This document shows positions 46,575-60,818 of a DNA stretch of 64,000 bases, in pieces; the stretch's first letter is position 1, and each line of letters begins with the position of its first letter. Below the pieces are notes generated by a model that worked only from the letters and a program-made list of their open reading frames with translations, was not told where the DNA came from and searched no databases. Location of the stretch: NCBI RefSeq assembly GCF_023554255.2, contig NZ_JAMJWD020000001.1, positions 1-64,000 of the forward strand, read 5' to 3'. This DNA is from Phyllobacterium sp. 21LDTY02-6. Its GTDB lineage: Bacteria > Pseudomonadota > Alphaproteobacteria > Rhizobiales > Rhizobiaceae. The position numbers and the translations under genes are program-made.

Positions 46575-47615
46575 GAGGTCGCCGAAACGGTCGATCTCGT
46601 CCGGCGAAGTGGCAAAGCTCGTCACCAGCCGCACAAGTTTCTCCCCATCCCGCAATATCTGCCCTTCGGCCCCGGCCATCGACCATTCGTGGAAGATCGC
46701 GCCCTTTTCCCTCAGCGCCGCCGCGGTATGGCCCGGCATGATCGCGAATACCTCGTTGGCCTGCGGCTGCCATGCCAGGCGGCAGTCCCTCGATGCGTCG
46801 AGGCGTTCCGCCAGCGCGGCTGCCATGGCATTGGCGTGCGCCGCAAGCTCCAGCCAGAGACCGTCGGCGAGATAGGCCTCGAACTGCGCGGCGATGAACC
46901 GCGATTTCGAGAACAGCTGGGCCGCGCGCTTGCGGATGAACGGCATTTGCCGCGCGTGCTCCGGGTTCATGAAGACCAGCGCTTCGGCGCACCAGCAGCC
47001 ATTCTTGGTGCCGCCGAAGGAAAGAATATCGACACCCTGCCGCCAGGTCATATCGGCCGCCGAACAGTTCAGCGTCACCAGCGCATTGGCGAAGCGGGCC
47101 CCGTCCATATGCAGCGGCAGGCCCTTCTCCCTGCAGATGGCGGCGATGGCGGCGATGTCTGCCAGTTCGTAGAGCGTGCCGATCTCCGTTGCCTGCGTGA
47201 TCGATACGCCCATGGGCTGGCCGACATGGACATTGCCGGGCGCAAAGCCGTCGATCGTCGATCGCAGCCCGTCACGATCGATGCGGCCGAGGTCGCCGTC
47301 GACGCCCTGAAAACGGGCGCCGGCGGAAAGGAAACCGGGCGCGCCGCCCTCATCGGTGATGATATGCGCTTGCGAATGTGCAAAGGTAACGCCGCCGGGC
47401 ACGGAAATGCTGGCCTGGGCCAGCGAATTGGCGGCCGTGCCGGTCGCGACGAAGAAGACGGCGACATCGCGCTCGAATATCTCGCTGAAACGGCGGTCGA
47501 CTGCGCGGTCGATCTCGCTGGTGCCGTAGGCGGACGCGAAACCTTGCGCGTGACGGCCGAGGTTCTCGGTTATCTTTTCATGGGCACCGGCCCAATTGTC
47601 GGAAGCGAATTGCAT
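46566..47615 (-). CDS. ltaE: Low-specificity threonine aldolase
   Basis: 349 residues of the PLP fold-type I beta-eliminating lyase family. Landmarks are the N-terminal FASDNWAGAHEKI, FVATGTAANSLA, the aspartate region PLHMDGARFANAL and the PLP lysine in LSFGGTKNGCW. The enzyme splits L-threonine or allo-threonine into glycine and acetaldehyde. It may feed glycine and one-carbon metabolism in parallel with sarcosine oxidase in this window, which is inference. It is divergent from gltB. Confidence 0.9.
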   Translation of the reverse strand: MQFASDNWAGAHEKITENLGRHAQGFASAYGTSEIDRAVDRRFSEIFERDVAVFFVATGTAANSLAQASISVPGGVTFAHSQAHIITDEGGAPGFLSAGARFQGVDGDLGRIDRDGLRSTIDGFAPGNVHVGQPMGVSITQATEIGTLYELADIAAIAAICREKGLPLHMDGARFANALVTLNCSAADMTWRQGVDILSFGGTKNGCWCAEALVFMNPEHARQMPFIRKRAAQLFSKSRFIAAQFEAYLADGLWLELAAHANAMAAALAERLDASRDCRLAWQPQANEVFAIMPGHTAAALREKGAIFHEWSMAGAEGQILRDGEKLVRLVTSFATSPDEIDRFGDLIK

Positions 47616-48039
47616 GGGAAGGCCTCAAGCAGGATAGTGGTGCCTGGACGCTTACGACTTTCGGGCAATGGTGAAAAGAGCCGTAAAAGGGCATGATGGA
47701 GAAATCGCCTAGCGCAAACGGGTTGTATGGTGGAATAATCCACCCAGGCAATGAATGGCAGTATTCCGGCACTTTTGCGCAATCTTATTACGGCAAAGGT
47801 CCAGATTTTTTGCTTTTCCATCTTGTCTGTTTGGAATAATTCTGGCATAGGCTGATACGACAGCAATGCTGTCCTAATTTGTGGGAGTGGTCGAAAGGGA
47901 TGGCTGCGGATGCTGCCGTCCCCATTGCAGCGCCTGCAATCAGCAATCGGAAGATATGCCGCATAAAGCGGGACAGGAATTCATGCTATTCCGTCCCATG
48001 ACAATTTACCGCCGCAATGGCGCAATGGAGGAAATGACG
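47616..48039. other. Upstream region of gltB and threonine aldolase
   Basis: About 424 bases between divergent genes, with no supported gene. A perfect inverted repeat GGTGGA-ATAA-TCCACC lies at 47729-47744, 114 bases before the aldolase start, and is a candidate regulator site. I looked for a sigma-54 promoter (GG and GC doublets 10 bases apart) before gltB and found none convincing. The frame of gltB is open back to 47881, but the extra N terminus does not look coding. Confidence 0.5.
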
Positions 48040-52758
<4,719 letters not shown>

Positions 52759-52866
52759 TGTCAACGCCAGGCTTAGAGCGTCCCTGCCCGGATGCTCGGC
52801 CAAGGCACATGCTGCCCGCTTCCCGCCGGGAAGGGGTGGTCCTCCGAGAGGCGAGGGAGCAGTTTG

Positions 52867-54321
52867 ATGGGTAAGGTTACAGGGTTTCTCGAGATCGACC
52901 GGCAGGTCGCAAAGTATCAGCCGGCATCCGACCGCATACGGCATTTCAGGGAATTCACCATTCCCATGTCCGACAGCGAGGTGAAGAAGCAGGCGGCGCG
53001 CTGCATGGATTGCGGCATTCCCTTCTGCCATGGGCCTACCGGCTGCCCGGTGCACAACCAGATTCCGGACTGGAACGATCTCGTCTACAACGACAATTGG
53101 GACGAGGCGATCCGCAATCTGCATTCGACTAACAATTTCCCGGAGTTCACCGGCCGCATCTGCCCGGCGCCCTGCGAAGAGGCATGCACGCTGAACCTCG
53201 AAGACGTGCCGGTCTCGATCAAGACCGTGGAACAGGCGATCGCCGACCGCGCCTATGAAAAAGGCTTCATCATTCCCCAGCCGGCCGCATCGAAGACAGG
53301 CAGGAATGTCGCCATCATCGGCTCGGGCCCGGCTGGTCTCGCGGCTGCGCAGCAGCTTGGCCGCGCCGGCCACGAGGTCCATGTCTATGAGCGCGAAAGC
53401 AAGCCCGGCGGGCTCCTCCGCTACGGCATTCCGGACTTCAAGATGGAGAAGCACTTCATCGACCGGCGCGTGAGCCAGATGGAAGGCGAGGGCGTCACCT
53501 TCTTCTGCGGCGTCAATGTCGGTGTCGACAAGCCGGTGCAGGAACTGCTCGACAGCTATGATGCCGTCCTCTATTGCGGCGGCGCGGAAACGCCGCGTCC
53601 GGCCGGAATTCCCGGCGCCGACCTCGAAGGCGTGCATGATGCCATGAATTATCTGGTGCAGCAGAACCGCCGCGTCGGCCGCGAACCGATCGAGTCCGTT
53701 GCCTGGCAGAGCGAATCCATCGTCGCGGCGGGCAAGCATGTCGTCGTCGTCGGTGGCGGCGATACCGCTTCCGATTGTGTCGGAACCGCCTTCCGCCAGG
53801 GCGCCGTAAAGGTAACGCAGCTCGATATCCGGCCGCAGCCGCCTGAAAAGGAAGACAAGCTGAGCGTCTGGCCCTATTGGGCGACGAAAATGCGCACCTC
53901 TTCCTCGCAGGCCGAGGGCGCGGACCGTGAATTCCAGGTGGCGACGCTCGAATTCATCGGCGAGAACGACGTCCTCACCCATGTGAAGTGCTGCGAAGTC
54001 GATGAAAACCGCAAGCCCGTCCCGGGCACCGAGTTCTTCATCAAGGCCGATCTCGCCTTCATCGCCATCGGCTTTTCCGGTCCGTTCGAGAAGGGCCCCG
54101 TGGCGGAACTCGCGGGATCGCTCGACATGCGCGCCGACCGGCGCGGCAATCGCTCCGTTGCGGCGGATGAGAACAATTATCGCACCAGCGTCGAGAAGTT
54201 CTATGCGGCCGGCGATGCGCGGCGCGGACAGTCATTGGTGGTCTGGGCGATCCGGGAGGGTCGGCAGGCGGCTCATGCCGTGGACGCGGCGCTGATGGGC
54301 AGTTCCGTCCTGCCCCGCTGA
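52867..54321 (+). CDS. gltD: Glutamate synthase (NADPH) small subunit
   Basis: 484 residues from the ATG at 52867 (GGGAGC upstream), the usual length. N-terminal Cys clusters CMDCGIPFC and CPAPCEEAC bind 4Fe-4S centres. FAD and NADPH folds follow: VAIIGSGPAGLAAAQQLGRAGH and VVVVGGGDTASDCVGTAFRQG. It passes electrons from NADPH to GltB. It starts 108 bases after the gltB stop, in the same operon. Confidence 0.97.
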   Translation: MGKVTGFLEIDRQVAKYQPASDRIRHFREFTIPMSDSEVKKQAARCMDCGIPFCHGPTGCPVHNQIPDWNDLVYNDNWDEAIRNLHSTNNFPEFTGRICPAPCEEACTLNLEDVPVSIKTVEQAIADRAYEKGFIIPQPAASKTGRNVAIIGSGPAGLAAAQQLGRAGHEVHVYERESKPGGLLRYGIPDFKMEKHFIDRRVSQMEGEGVTFFCGVNVGVDKPVQELLDSYDAVLYCGGAETPRPAGIPGADLEGVHDAMNYLVQQNRRVGREPIESVAWQSESIVAAGKHVVVVGGGDTASDCVGTAFRQGAVKVTQLDIRPQPPEKEDKLSVWPYWATKMRTSSSQAEGADREFQVATLEFIGENDVLTHVKCCEVDENRKPVPGTEFFIKADLAFIAIGFSGPFEKGPVAELAGSLDMRADRRGNRSVAADENNYRTSVEKFYAAGDARRGQSLVVWAIREGRQAAHAVDAALMGSSVLPR

Positions 54322-54353
54322 TCGGCGCCGGTTGGTCAGCGCAGGTTAATCGA

Positions 54354-55571
54354 TCAGCGCACAGCACCTGTCGTAGCGCCATCCGGCGTGCGGCGGGGCC
54401 ATGAGAAATCATCGACGCGTCCGGGCTGGGCCTGGCGCGAATTTTCCCGGTCGTTCAGGCTTCCGCGATCCTTCCCGCCCGGGGTCGTGACCGCGCCGAG
54501 CAGATCGGTTCCACCGTCGAGTTCGGGATCGTTCAGGCTGATGGGTGCAAGCCGATCGACCTTTACCGGGCCGGTCGCGCCTTCCGGCAAGGCTTGTACC
54601 GGCGCACCGGGCTTCACGGTGGCGATGTCGGGCGCCGTGGCATTGCCCAATATCTGCCGCAGCGGCTTTTCCACGTAGAACGCCACCTTGCGCTTGCCCG
54701 TGGGGGTGAGGCCGATACCGTCATTGTTGCGCAGGCGCGCGGTCTGCCCCGCCATGTCGAAGCCGGTCAGGGTGAAGCTGCCGCTCTGGTCGACGAAGCC
54801 CTCCCATATATCGACGAAAGTACCGTCGGCCTTTTCCACGGCGTTGCGATAGAGTTCATTGAAGGCCAGCACGTCATCGGTCATGCTGCGCGTCTTGAAG
54901 GATGGCTGGCCGACCCAGATGACCGGCTTGCCGGTTTTCTTCACGGCGTCGAGGAAAGCATTCAGCCGGTCCTGGTATTCCTTCGACCATTCTTCGCTCA
55001 GAAGCGCCTTGCCATTGGCGAATGGCTGCCTGTCATTGGCGCCGGCCATGACGATGACGACTTCGGGCTTTTCCGCTTCGATCATTCCGCCGATCGCTGC
55101 CGGCCAATCGAGATGATCGGCGCGTACGAAGCCGGAGGAGCCGTTGGCCTTATCGATGATCTTGACGCCGGGACTGTCGACGAAGGCCGCATCCAGTCCC
55201 TCCGCGAGGCCGGACGCCATGAAATCGCCGACGACGAGCACCGCCTTCGCATCCGGCAGCTTGGGTGCGACTGCGGGGGCGGCCGCGGCATTGGGCGCAG
55301 GGGCGGCGGCCGGCCGGTTTGCTGCCGGAGCCTTGGGCCGCGTGCGCTTGGTGCGGTTCCTGGGCCGGCTCCGGCGACCGTCGTCGATCAGCCTGTCGGT
55401 ATCTTCCTGCAGCACGGAGCGGCGGCCCAGCAACATGTCGAGAAGCGTCCTGGCGGAGGCGATATCGGAGGCGACGATGCAGAGGGCGGGCGTCAGGGCG
55501 CATATCACGACCCAGCCGCGCCAGGCAGCGCGGCGGCTCGGGTTCTTCTGCTCGTCAATCCGTATCGACAA
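54354..55571 (-). CDS. SGNH-hydrolase-like envelope protein (DUF459)
   Basis: 405 residues starting at a TTG behind AACAGGGAAG. One N-terminal membrane or signal segment (VVICALTPALCIVASDIASA) is followed by an Arg/Pro/Ala-rich linker (about 55-105). The SGNH domain (about 108-315) has the family's modified first block VVGDFMASGLAEGL, then VIVMAGANDRQPF and IGLTPTGKRKVAFYVEKPLR in place of the usual DxxH. It may be an acylesterase of cell-wall or glycan substrates. It begins 8 bases after the lytic transglycosylase stop, so the pair is co-transcribed. Confidence 0.85.
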   Translation of the reverse strand: MSIRIDEQKNPSRRAAWRGWVVICALTPALCIVASDIASARTLLDMLLGRRSVLQEDTDRLIDDGRRSRPRNRTKRTRPKAPAANRPAAAPAPNAAAAPAVAPKLPDAKAVLVVGDFMASGLAEGLDAAFVDSPGVKIIDKANGSSGFVRADHLDWPAAIGGMIEAEKPEVVIVMAGANDRQPFANGKALLSEEWSKEYQDRLNAFLDAVKKTGKPVIWVGQPSFKTRSMTDDVLAFNELYRNAVEKADGTFVDIWEGFVDQSGSFTLTGFDMAGQTARLRNNDGIGLTPTGKRKVAFYVEKPLRQILGNATAPDIATVKPGAPVQALPEGATGPVKVDRLAPISLNDPELDGGTDLLGAVTTPGGKDRGSLNDRENSRQAQPGRVDDFSWPRRTPDGATTGAVR

Positions 55572-55579
55572 CTTCCCTG

Positions 55580-56806
55580 TTACCTCTTGCGGAGGATCGT
55601 CAGAACTTCCTTGCTCGGATGGCCATCGGGGTCAAGTCCCATGCGGCTCTGGAACGCCTGAATGGCATTGCGCGAGCCGCTGCCGATCTTGCCATCGACC
55701 TTGCCGTCATAATAGCCGAGTTCGGTGAGGTGCTGCTGCAATTCCTCGCGCTCTTTCATCGTGATCGGCGTAAACGGGCGGTTCCAGTCCTTCTGCAGGC
55801 CGCTGGAGCCTGCGATCTGATCCGCCAGCAGCCCGACGCCGAGCGCGTATTTATCGGCATTGTTGTAGGCCTTGATCACAAAGAAGTTCTTCGTCATCAG
55901 GAAGGCCGGGCCGCCGCGCCCATCCGGAACCTTGAGCGTGGCCTTCATGCCGCGGCTGGGGAAGGCCTTGCCATTGGCGCGCACCACACCGAGCTTCTGC
56001 CATTCGGCCAGGGTGCGCGAGCCGGCAGGGAATTTGCGCCCGGCGGGAAGCACCACCTCATAGCCCCAGGTCTGCCCGGACTGCCATCCATTCTTGCGAA
56101 GAAGATTTGCGGCGGTCGCCAGTGCATCCGGAACGGAGGTCCATATGTCGCGCTTGCCATTGCCGTCCATGTCTACCGCATAGGCGAGGTAGCTGGTCGG
56201 AATGAACTGCGTGTGCCCGAGCGCGCCAGCCCATGAGCCGGTGAGATGGCTGCGGTCGATATCGCCCCTCTGCAGAATCTTCATCGCCGCTATCAGCTGC
56301 GTGCGGGCAAATTTGGCCCGGCGCTTATCGGCATAGGCGAGCGTCGCCAGCGACCTTACGGCATCGCGCATCACATCGTCGCGCTTGAGAATCTCGCCAT
56401 AATTGGTCTCCATGGACCAGATCGCCAGGAGGATATTGCGGTCGACGCCATAGGATTTCTCGATGGCGCCGAGCCAGCGCGAATATTTGCGCGCCATCTC
56501 GCGGCCCGTGGCGACGGATTCCTCGTTGACGCGGTTGTCGAGATAGTCCCAGACGGGCGCGGTGAATTCCGGCTGGAATCGCGCCTTTTCCAGGACTTCC
56601 GGGTCGATTTCCGTCACGCCGGCAAAAGCGCGCCTGTAGGTCTCGGCGCTGATGCCGCTATTGAGGGCTGTCGTGCGGAATTCTGCGATCCAGTTCTGGA
56701 ATTTTGCGTCGGCGGCCGCATTGCCGATATTAAAGGCAAGCAGGAGTCCCGCCGTTGCTGCCATCATGCCCAGACGTTTGGCAAATGCGGATGAAGCTTC
56801 AATCAT
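55580..56806 (-). CDS. Lytic murein transglycosylase (MltB-like) with peptidoglycan-binding domain
   Basis: 408 residues from the ATG at 56806 (GAGGGTA upstream). A signal peptide (LGMMAATAGLLLAFNIGNAAA) leads into the SLT_2 domain (about 35-325), with catalytic Glu in LLAIWSMETNYGEIL and GALGHTQFIPTSYLAYA. The C-terminal PG-binding domain reads ELGYYDGKVDGKIGSGSRNAIQAFQ. It cuts glycan strands to 1,6-anhydro-muropeptides in the periplasm. Members of this family with a C-terminal binding domain are common in Rhizobiales. Confidence 0.94.
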   Translation of the reverse strand: MIEASSAFAKRLGMMAATAGLLLAFNIGNAAADAKFQNWIAEFRTTALNSGISAETYRRAFAGVTEIDPEVLEKARFQPEFTAPVWDYLDNRVNEESVATGREMARKYSRWLGAIEKSYGVDRNILLAIWSMETNYGEILKRDDVMRDAVRSLATLAYADKRRAKFARTQLIAAMKILQRGDIDRSHLTGSWAGALGHTQFIPTSYLAYAVDMDGNGKRDIWTSVPDALATAANLLRKNGWQSGQTWGYEVVLPAGRKFPAGSRTLAEWQKLGVVRANGKAFPSRGMKATLKVPDGRGGPAFLMTKNFFVIKAYNNADKYALGVGLLADQIAGSSGLQKDWNRPFTPITMKEREELQQHLTELGYYDGKVDGKIGSGSRNAIQAFQSRMGLDPDGHPSKEVLTILRKR

Positions 56807-57024
56807 GATGTACCCTCGAATGTGTTCCCATAGGTTCAAATCACAATCTTACATCTCAAAGTTAGGAATTGGTTTACCATGCCCCCGTGGCCTGCAACAT
56901 TAACACGGGCAAAGAATGTTTATTTTACACTACCGTGCATTTTGGGTCTTACAAAGGGAGTTGTCCAGCATCCAGAGCGATAGGCAGATGCTGATACAAC
57001 CGCATGCAACAGCAAGAGGTACTG

Positions 57025-57924
57025 ATGACGACAGTGAAGAAAATTCGTAAAGCCGTCTTTCCAGTTGCGGGTTTCGGGACCCGCGTCCTTCCCGCCACAA
57101 AATCCATACCGAAAGAAATGCTGACCGTCGTCGACAAGCCGGTCATCCAGTATGTCGTGGACGAAGCGCGCGAAGCTGGTATCGAACACTTCATTTTCGT
57201 CACGGGGCGAAACAAGGCCGTCATCGAAGATTATTTCGACGCCCAGTACGAACTTTATTCGTCGCTGAGCGAGCGCGGCAAGACGGCGCTGCTCGATGAA
57301 CTGCAGCAGATCCAGCCGCGGCCCGGAACGACGAGCTTCACCCGCCAGCAGGTGCCGATGGGCCTTGGCCACGCCGTATGGTGCGCGCGCGACATCGTCG
57401 GCGACGAGCCGTTTGCGCTCTTGCTGCCGGACATGATCATGCAGCCCGAGAAGAAGGGCTGCCTGGCGGATATGGTCGAGCTCTATAACCAGACCGGCGG
57501 CAATATCGTCGCCGTGCAGGAGTGCGATCCGGAAGAGGCGCACAAATACGGCATCGTCGGCCAGGGCAAAACGGTCGGCAATGGCTTCGAACTCACGGAG
57601 ATGGTGGAAAAGCCCGCAAAGGGAACCGCGCCCTCCAATCTCTACATCAATGGCCGTTATATCCTGCAGCCCGATATTTTCGGCATCCTGGAAAACCAGG
57701 AGCGCGGTGCGGGCAATGAGATCCAGCTGACCGATGCGATGCTGAAACTCACCAAACAGCAGGATTTCTTCGGATATCACTTCAAGGGCCGGACCTACGA
57801 TACCGGCTCCAAGGAGGGTTTCGTCGAGGCCAATGTCGCCTTCGCGCTATGGCGCAAGGACATCCGCACCGGCGTCATGGACAATATCCGGACCATGCTG
57901 GATACGATCCAGCCGAAGTCCTGA
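57025..57924 (+). CDS. galU: UTP-glucose-1-phosphate uridylyltransferase
   Basis: 299 residues from ATG 57025 (AGAGG upstream). The nucleotidyltransferase loop [19 protein letters not shown] is at 16-34 and [13 protein letters not shown] follows. [16 protein letters not shown] and LLPDMIM segments and the C-terminal [22 protein letters not shown] are typical of GalU. It makes UDP-glucose for LPS, exopolysaccharide and cyclic glucans. It stands alone, convergent with the NCS1 transporter gene. Confidence 0.96.
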   Translation: MTTVKKIRKAVFPVAGFGTRVLPATKSIPKEMLTVVDKPVIQYVVDEAREAGIEHFIFVTGRNKAVIEDYFDAQYELYSSLSERGKTALLDELQQIQPRPGTTSFTRQQVPMGLGHAVWCARDIVGDEPFALLLPDMIMQPEKKGCLADMVELYNQTGGNIVAVQECDPEEAHKYGIVGQGKTVGNGFELTEMVEKPAKGTAPSNLYINGRYILQPDIFGILENQERGAGNEIQLTDAMLKLTKQQDFFGYHFKGRTYDTGSKEGFVEANVAFALWRKDIRTGVMDNIRTMLDTIQPKS

Positions 57925-57930
57925 AGCCGA

Positions 57931-57963
57931 ATGCCGCGCCCATCCGATAGACGGGCGCGGCAT
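57931..57963. terminator. Hairpin between galU and the NCS1 transporter gene
   Basis: ATGCCGCGCCC (57931-57941) and GGGCGCGGCAT (57953-57963) form a perfect 11-bp stem around an 11-base loop in the 43-base gap between convergent genes. No T run is present, so it is a stem-type barrier rather than a classical terminator. Confidence 0.6.
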
Positions 57964-57967
57964 CACT

Positions 57968-59443
57968 TCACGCCTTGGCGCCGACCGAGATCGCCAGGGA
58001 TGAGCGCCGCATCAGCAGATAGTGCAGCAGACCGCCGCTGACCGCGCCGACCAGCCAGCCCCAATCACCGCCGTTTGGCAGATATTGCATGGCTCCAAGC
58101 ACCGAGAGGCCGATGGACAGGATGCTGGCCACGAGCAGCGCCAGCAGCGCGCGCCTGTTCCAGCCCCTCTCGAAATAGAGCGAGCCCGTCGGCGACATCG
58201 TATAGAGATCCTCCAGGACCACCGTCTGCTTCTTCACGAGGTAGTAGTCGGCGATCATGATGCCGAAGATGGGGCCGAGGACGGCGCCGAAGATGCTGAC
58301 GAAGATGGTGATCGCCTGCGGGCTCGAAACGAAGAGCCAAGGGCAGACCAGCACCGACAGGATCGAGGTTATCAGCCCGCCAAGACGGAAATTGATCTTC
58401 TCGGGGAAGAGATTGGCGATGTCATAGGCGGGGGAGACGAAGTTCGCGACGATGTTGATGCCCATGGTGGCGACGATGAACGTTACCGAGCCGAGGATGA
58501 CGATCCACGGATTGTTGATGCGCTCGACAATGGCCACCGGGTCGAGAATGGCTTCGCCGAAGACCTGTACGGTGCCGGCGGTGACGATGACGACGATGAT
58601 GGCAAAAACGATGAAATTGACCGGAAGACCGAGGAAGTTTCCGGTTTTCATCGCCCTTTCATCCGTCGAAAAGCGTGAAAAATCGCCGAAATTCAGGAGC
58701 AGCGCGGCAAAATAGGCGACGATCAGCATGGCGGCATTTGCCATGTGCAGCAGCGAGGAACCTGCCGCAGGCGGCGCCAATTGCAGCGACAGGCTGGAAA
58801 TGCCGGTCTGGCTCACGATCCAGATGGCGAGAGCGAACATGACGACATAGACCACGGGCCCGCAGAAATCGATGAACTTCCGGATCGACTCCATGCCCCG
58901 CATGAAGATCAGCAGCTGGAACAGCCACATGAACAGAAAGCTGAGCCAGCCGAGCGTGGACAGGCCGAGGATGTCGTTGCGGGTCAGTTCCACCGCGCTG
59001 GGGGCGAGGGTGATGACGAGGGCCTGGACGGCCTTGGAGGCGAAATAGGTCTGGACGCCATACCAGACGATGCCGACCACGCCGCGCAGGACGGCCGCAA
59101 GGTTTGCTCCCATGATGCCGAACGACATGCGCGCCACCACCGGAAAGGGCACGCCATATTTCAGCGAGGGCCGGCCGATGAGGTTCATCAGGAAATAGAC
59201 CGCCGTTATGCCGACGATCATCGAGATCAGTACTTCCCAGCCCGTCAGGCCGAGGAAGAACAGGCTGGCTGCGAACGTATAACCCCCGACGGAGTGTACA
59301 TCCGACATCCACATGGCAAAGAGGCTGAAGGTTCCCCAGGTCCGCCCCTTCGGCGCCGTGGGTGCAAGGTCCTGATTGTAGAGCTTTGGATGTGCCCCGG
59401 TAACGACGAGCACGGGAGGCGATTCATGCGTGTGGCCTGACAT
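57968..59443 (-). CDS. NCS1 family nucleobase/hydantoin:cation symporter
   Basis: 491 residues from ATG 59443, which has AAAGGA at a good distance (9 bases); ATGs at 59449 and 59461 are less well placed. Twelve membrane segments of the LeuT-like NCS1 fold are visible. The N-terminal YNQDLAPTAPKGRTWGTFSLFAMWMSDVHSVGGY marks the family, and GIVWYGVQTYFASKAV lies at the substrate site. It imports a nucleobase, allantoin or hydantoin with Na+ or H+. No catabolic genes are adjacent, so the substrate is open. Confidence 0.92.
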   Translation of the reverse strand: MSGHTHESPPVLVVTGAHPKLYNQDLAPTAPKGRTWGTFSLFAMWMSDVHSVGGYTFAASLFFLGLTGWEVLISMIVGITAVYFLMNLIGRPSLKYGVPFPVVARMSFGIMGANLAAVLRGVVGIVWYGVQTYFASKAVQALVITLAPSAVELTRNDILGLSTLGWLSFLFMWLFQLLIFMRGMESIRKFIDFCGPVVYVVMFALAIWIVSQTGISSLSLQLAPPAAGSSLLHMANAAMLIVAYFAALLLNFGDFSRFSTDERAMKTGNFLGLPVNFIVFAIIVVIVTAGTVQVFGEAILDPVAIVERINNPWIVILGSVTFIVATMGINIVANFVSPAYDIANLFPEKINFRLGGLITSILSVLVCPWLFVSSPQAITIFVSIFGAVLGPIFGIMIADYYLVKKQTVVLEDLYTMSPTGSLYFERGWNRRALLALLVASILSIGLSVLGAMQYLPNGGDWGWLVGAVSGGLLHYLLMRRSSLAISVGAKA

Positions 59444-59643
59444 TGACATCGTTCCTTTCATGGGTGCACGAGCATGATGAGTTAAGCGCAAGTTTCGGGC
59501 CATGGAAAGAGCAGTTGTTTTGCTGGCAAAGCCCTTGCCGTGCCCGGATCGAAGCGCCGCGCGGCGGAACATGCGGCCTTACGCACAGTTGCAATAAGCC
59601 GGGCGATCACTACGTTCCTGCCGAAGTTTGGAGTTGAGAAGAA

Positions 59644-60684
59644 ATGACCGGCGAGGCATTGGCGTTGAGCAGACCACAGGATCACCCCGATATCAGGACG
59701 TCGAAGGTCGGCATATTGCTGGTCAATCTCGGCACGCCGGACGCCACCGACAAGACTTCCATGCGGCGCTATCTGAAGGAGTTTCTTTCCGACAGGCGCG
59801 TGATCGAATGGCCGCGGGCGATCTGGCTGCCCGTTCTCTACGGGATCGTCCTCAATACCCGCCCGAAGAAATCCGGCGCGCTATACGACAAGATATGGAA
59901 CCGCGAACGCAATGAGTCGCCGCTGCGGACCTACACGCGTGCGCAGGGCGAAAAGCTCGCCGCCAGCCTGTCGGACTATCCCGATGTGGTGGTCGATTGG
60001 GGAATGCGCTACGGCAAGCCCTCGATAGAGGAAGCGCTGGAGCGGCTGGACAAGGCGGGCTGCAAGCGGGTTCTCATGTTCCCGCTCTATCCGCAATATT
60101 CGGCGACGACCACGGCGACCGTGAACGACAAGTTCTTCGAGGCGCTGATGAAGATGCGCTTCATGCCGGCGACCCGCACCGTGCCTTCCTACCAGGACGA
60201 CGAGACCTATATCGACGCCCTGGCGATCTCGATCGAGAAGCATTTTGCCACGCTGGATTTCGTGCCCGAGGTGGTGATCGCCTCCTATCACGGCATCCCG
60301 CAGAGCTATTTCAAGCGCGGCGATCCCTATCCCTGCCATTGCTGGGCGACGACGCGCCTGCTGCGCGAGCGGCTGGGCTGGAGCGAAGACAGGCTCATAA
60401 GCTGCTTCCAGTCGCGCTTCGGCCCGGAGGAATGGATGCAGCCCTATACCGACAAGACGCTGGAGAAGCTGGCCAGGGACGGGGTGAAATCCGTAGCGGT
60501 CTTCAATCCGGGTTTCGTCTCCGATTGCCTTGAAACATTGGAAGAAATCGCCGGCGAGGGGGCGGAAATATTCCGCCACAATGGCGGCGTCGACTTCACG
60601 CATATTCCCTGCCTCAACGATTCCGACGAGGGAATGCGCGTGATTGAAAAGCTGGTGCGCCGGGAACTGGGCGGCTGGGTCTAG
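59644..60684 (+). CDS. hemH: Ferrochelatase
   Basis: 346 residues. ILLVNLGTPD near the start, the catalytic His in ASYHGIPQSYFKRGDPYPCHC and the NPGFVSDCLETLEEI motif with the conserved Glu are complete. It inserts Fe2+ into protoporphyrin IX, the last step of heme synthesis, at the inner face of the membrane. The ATG follows TTGGAG. The next gene is a stomatin-like protein, an arrangement I recall from Brucella relatives. Confidence 0.96.
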   Translation: MTGEALALSRPQDHPDIRTSKVGILLVNLGTPDATDKTSMRRYLKEFLSDRRVIEWPRAIWLPVLYGIVLNTRPKKSGALYDKIWNRERNESPLRTYTRAQGEKLAASLSDYPDVVVDWGMRYGKPSIEEALERLDKAGCKRVLMFPLYPQYSATTTATVNDKFFEALMKMRFMPATRTVPSYQDDETYIDALAISIEKHFATLDFVPEVVIASYHGIPQSYFKRGDPYPCHCWATTRLLRERLGWSEDRLISCFQSRFGPEEWMQPYTDKTLEKLARDGVKSVAVFNPGFVSDCLETLEEIAGEGAEIFRHNGGVDFTHIPCLNDSDEGMRVIEKLVRRELGGWV

Positions 60685-60818
60685 CGATCAGGTCTTGCGC
60701 GGGACTAAACCGTGGATAAGTATCGCAACCGCGCCCGTGGAGCGCGTCATTCCCACCTTGGTCCAATAGTGCCGCGTGGAAAAAGACGGTAATGTTCCTT
60801 CAAACGAAGGAGGCGGGC

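Noticed and set aside
47840..48039. Sigma-54 promoter before gltB
   Set aside because: TGGCAT near 47846 lacks a GC doublet at the required distance.
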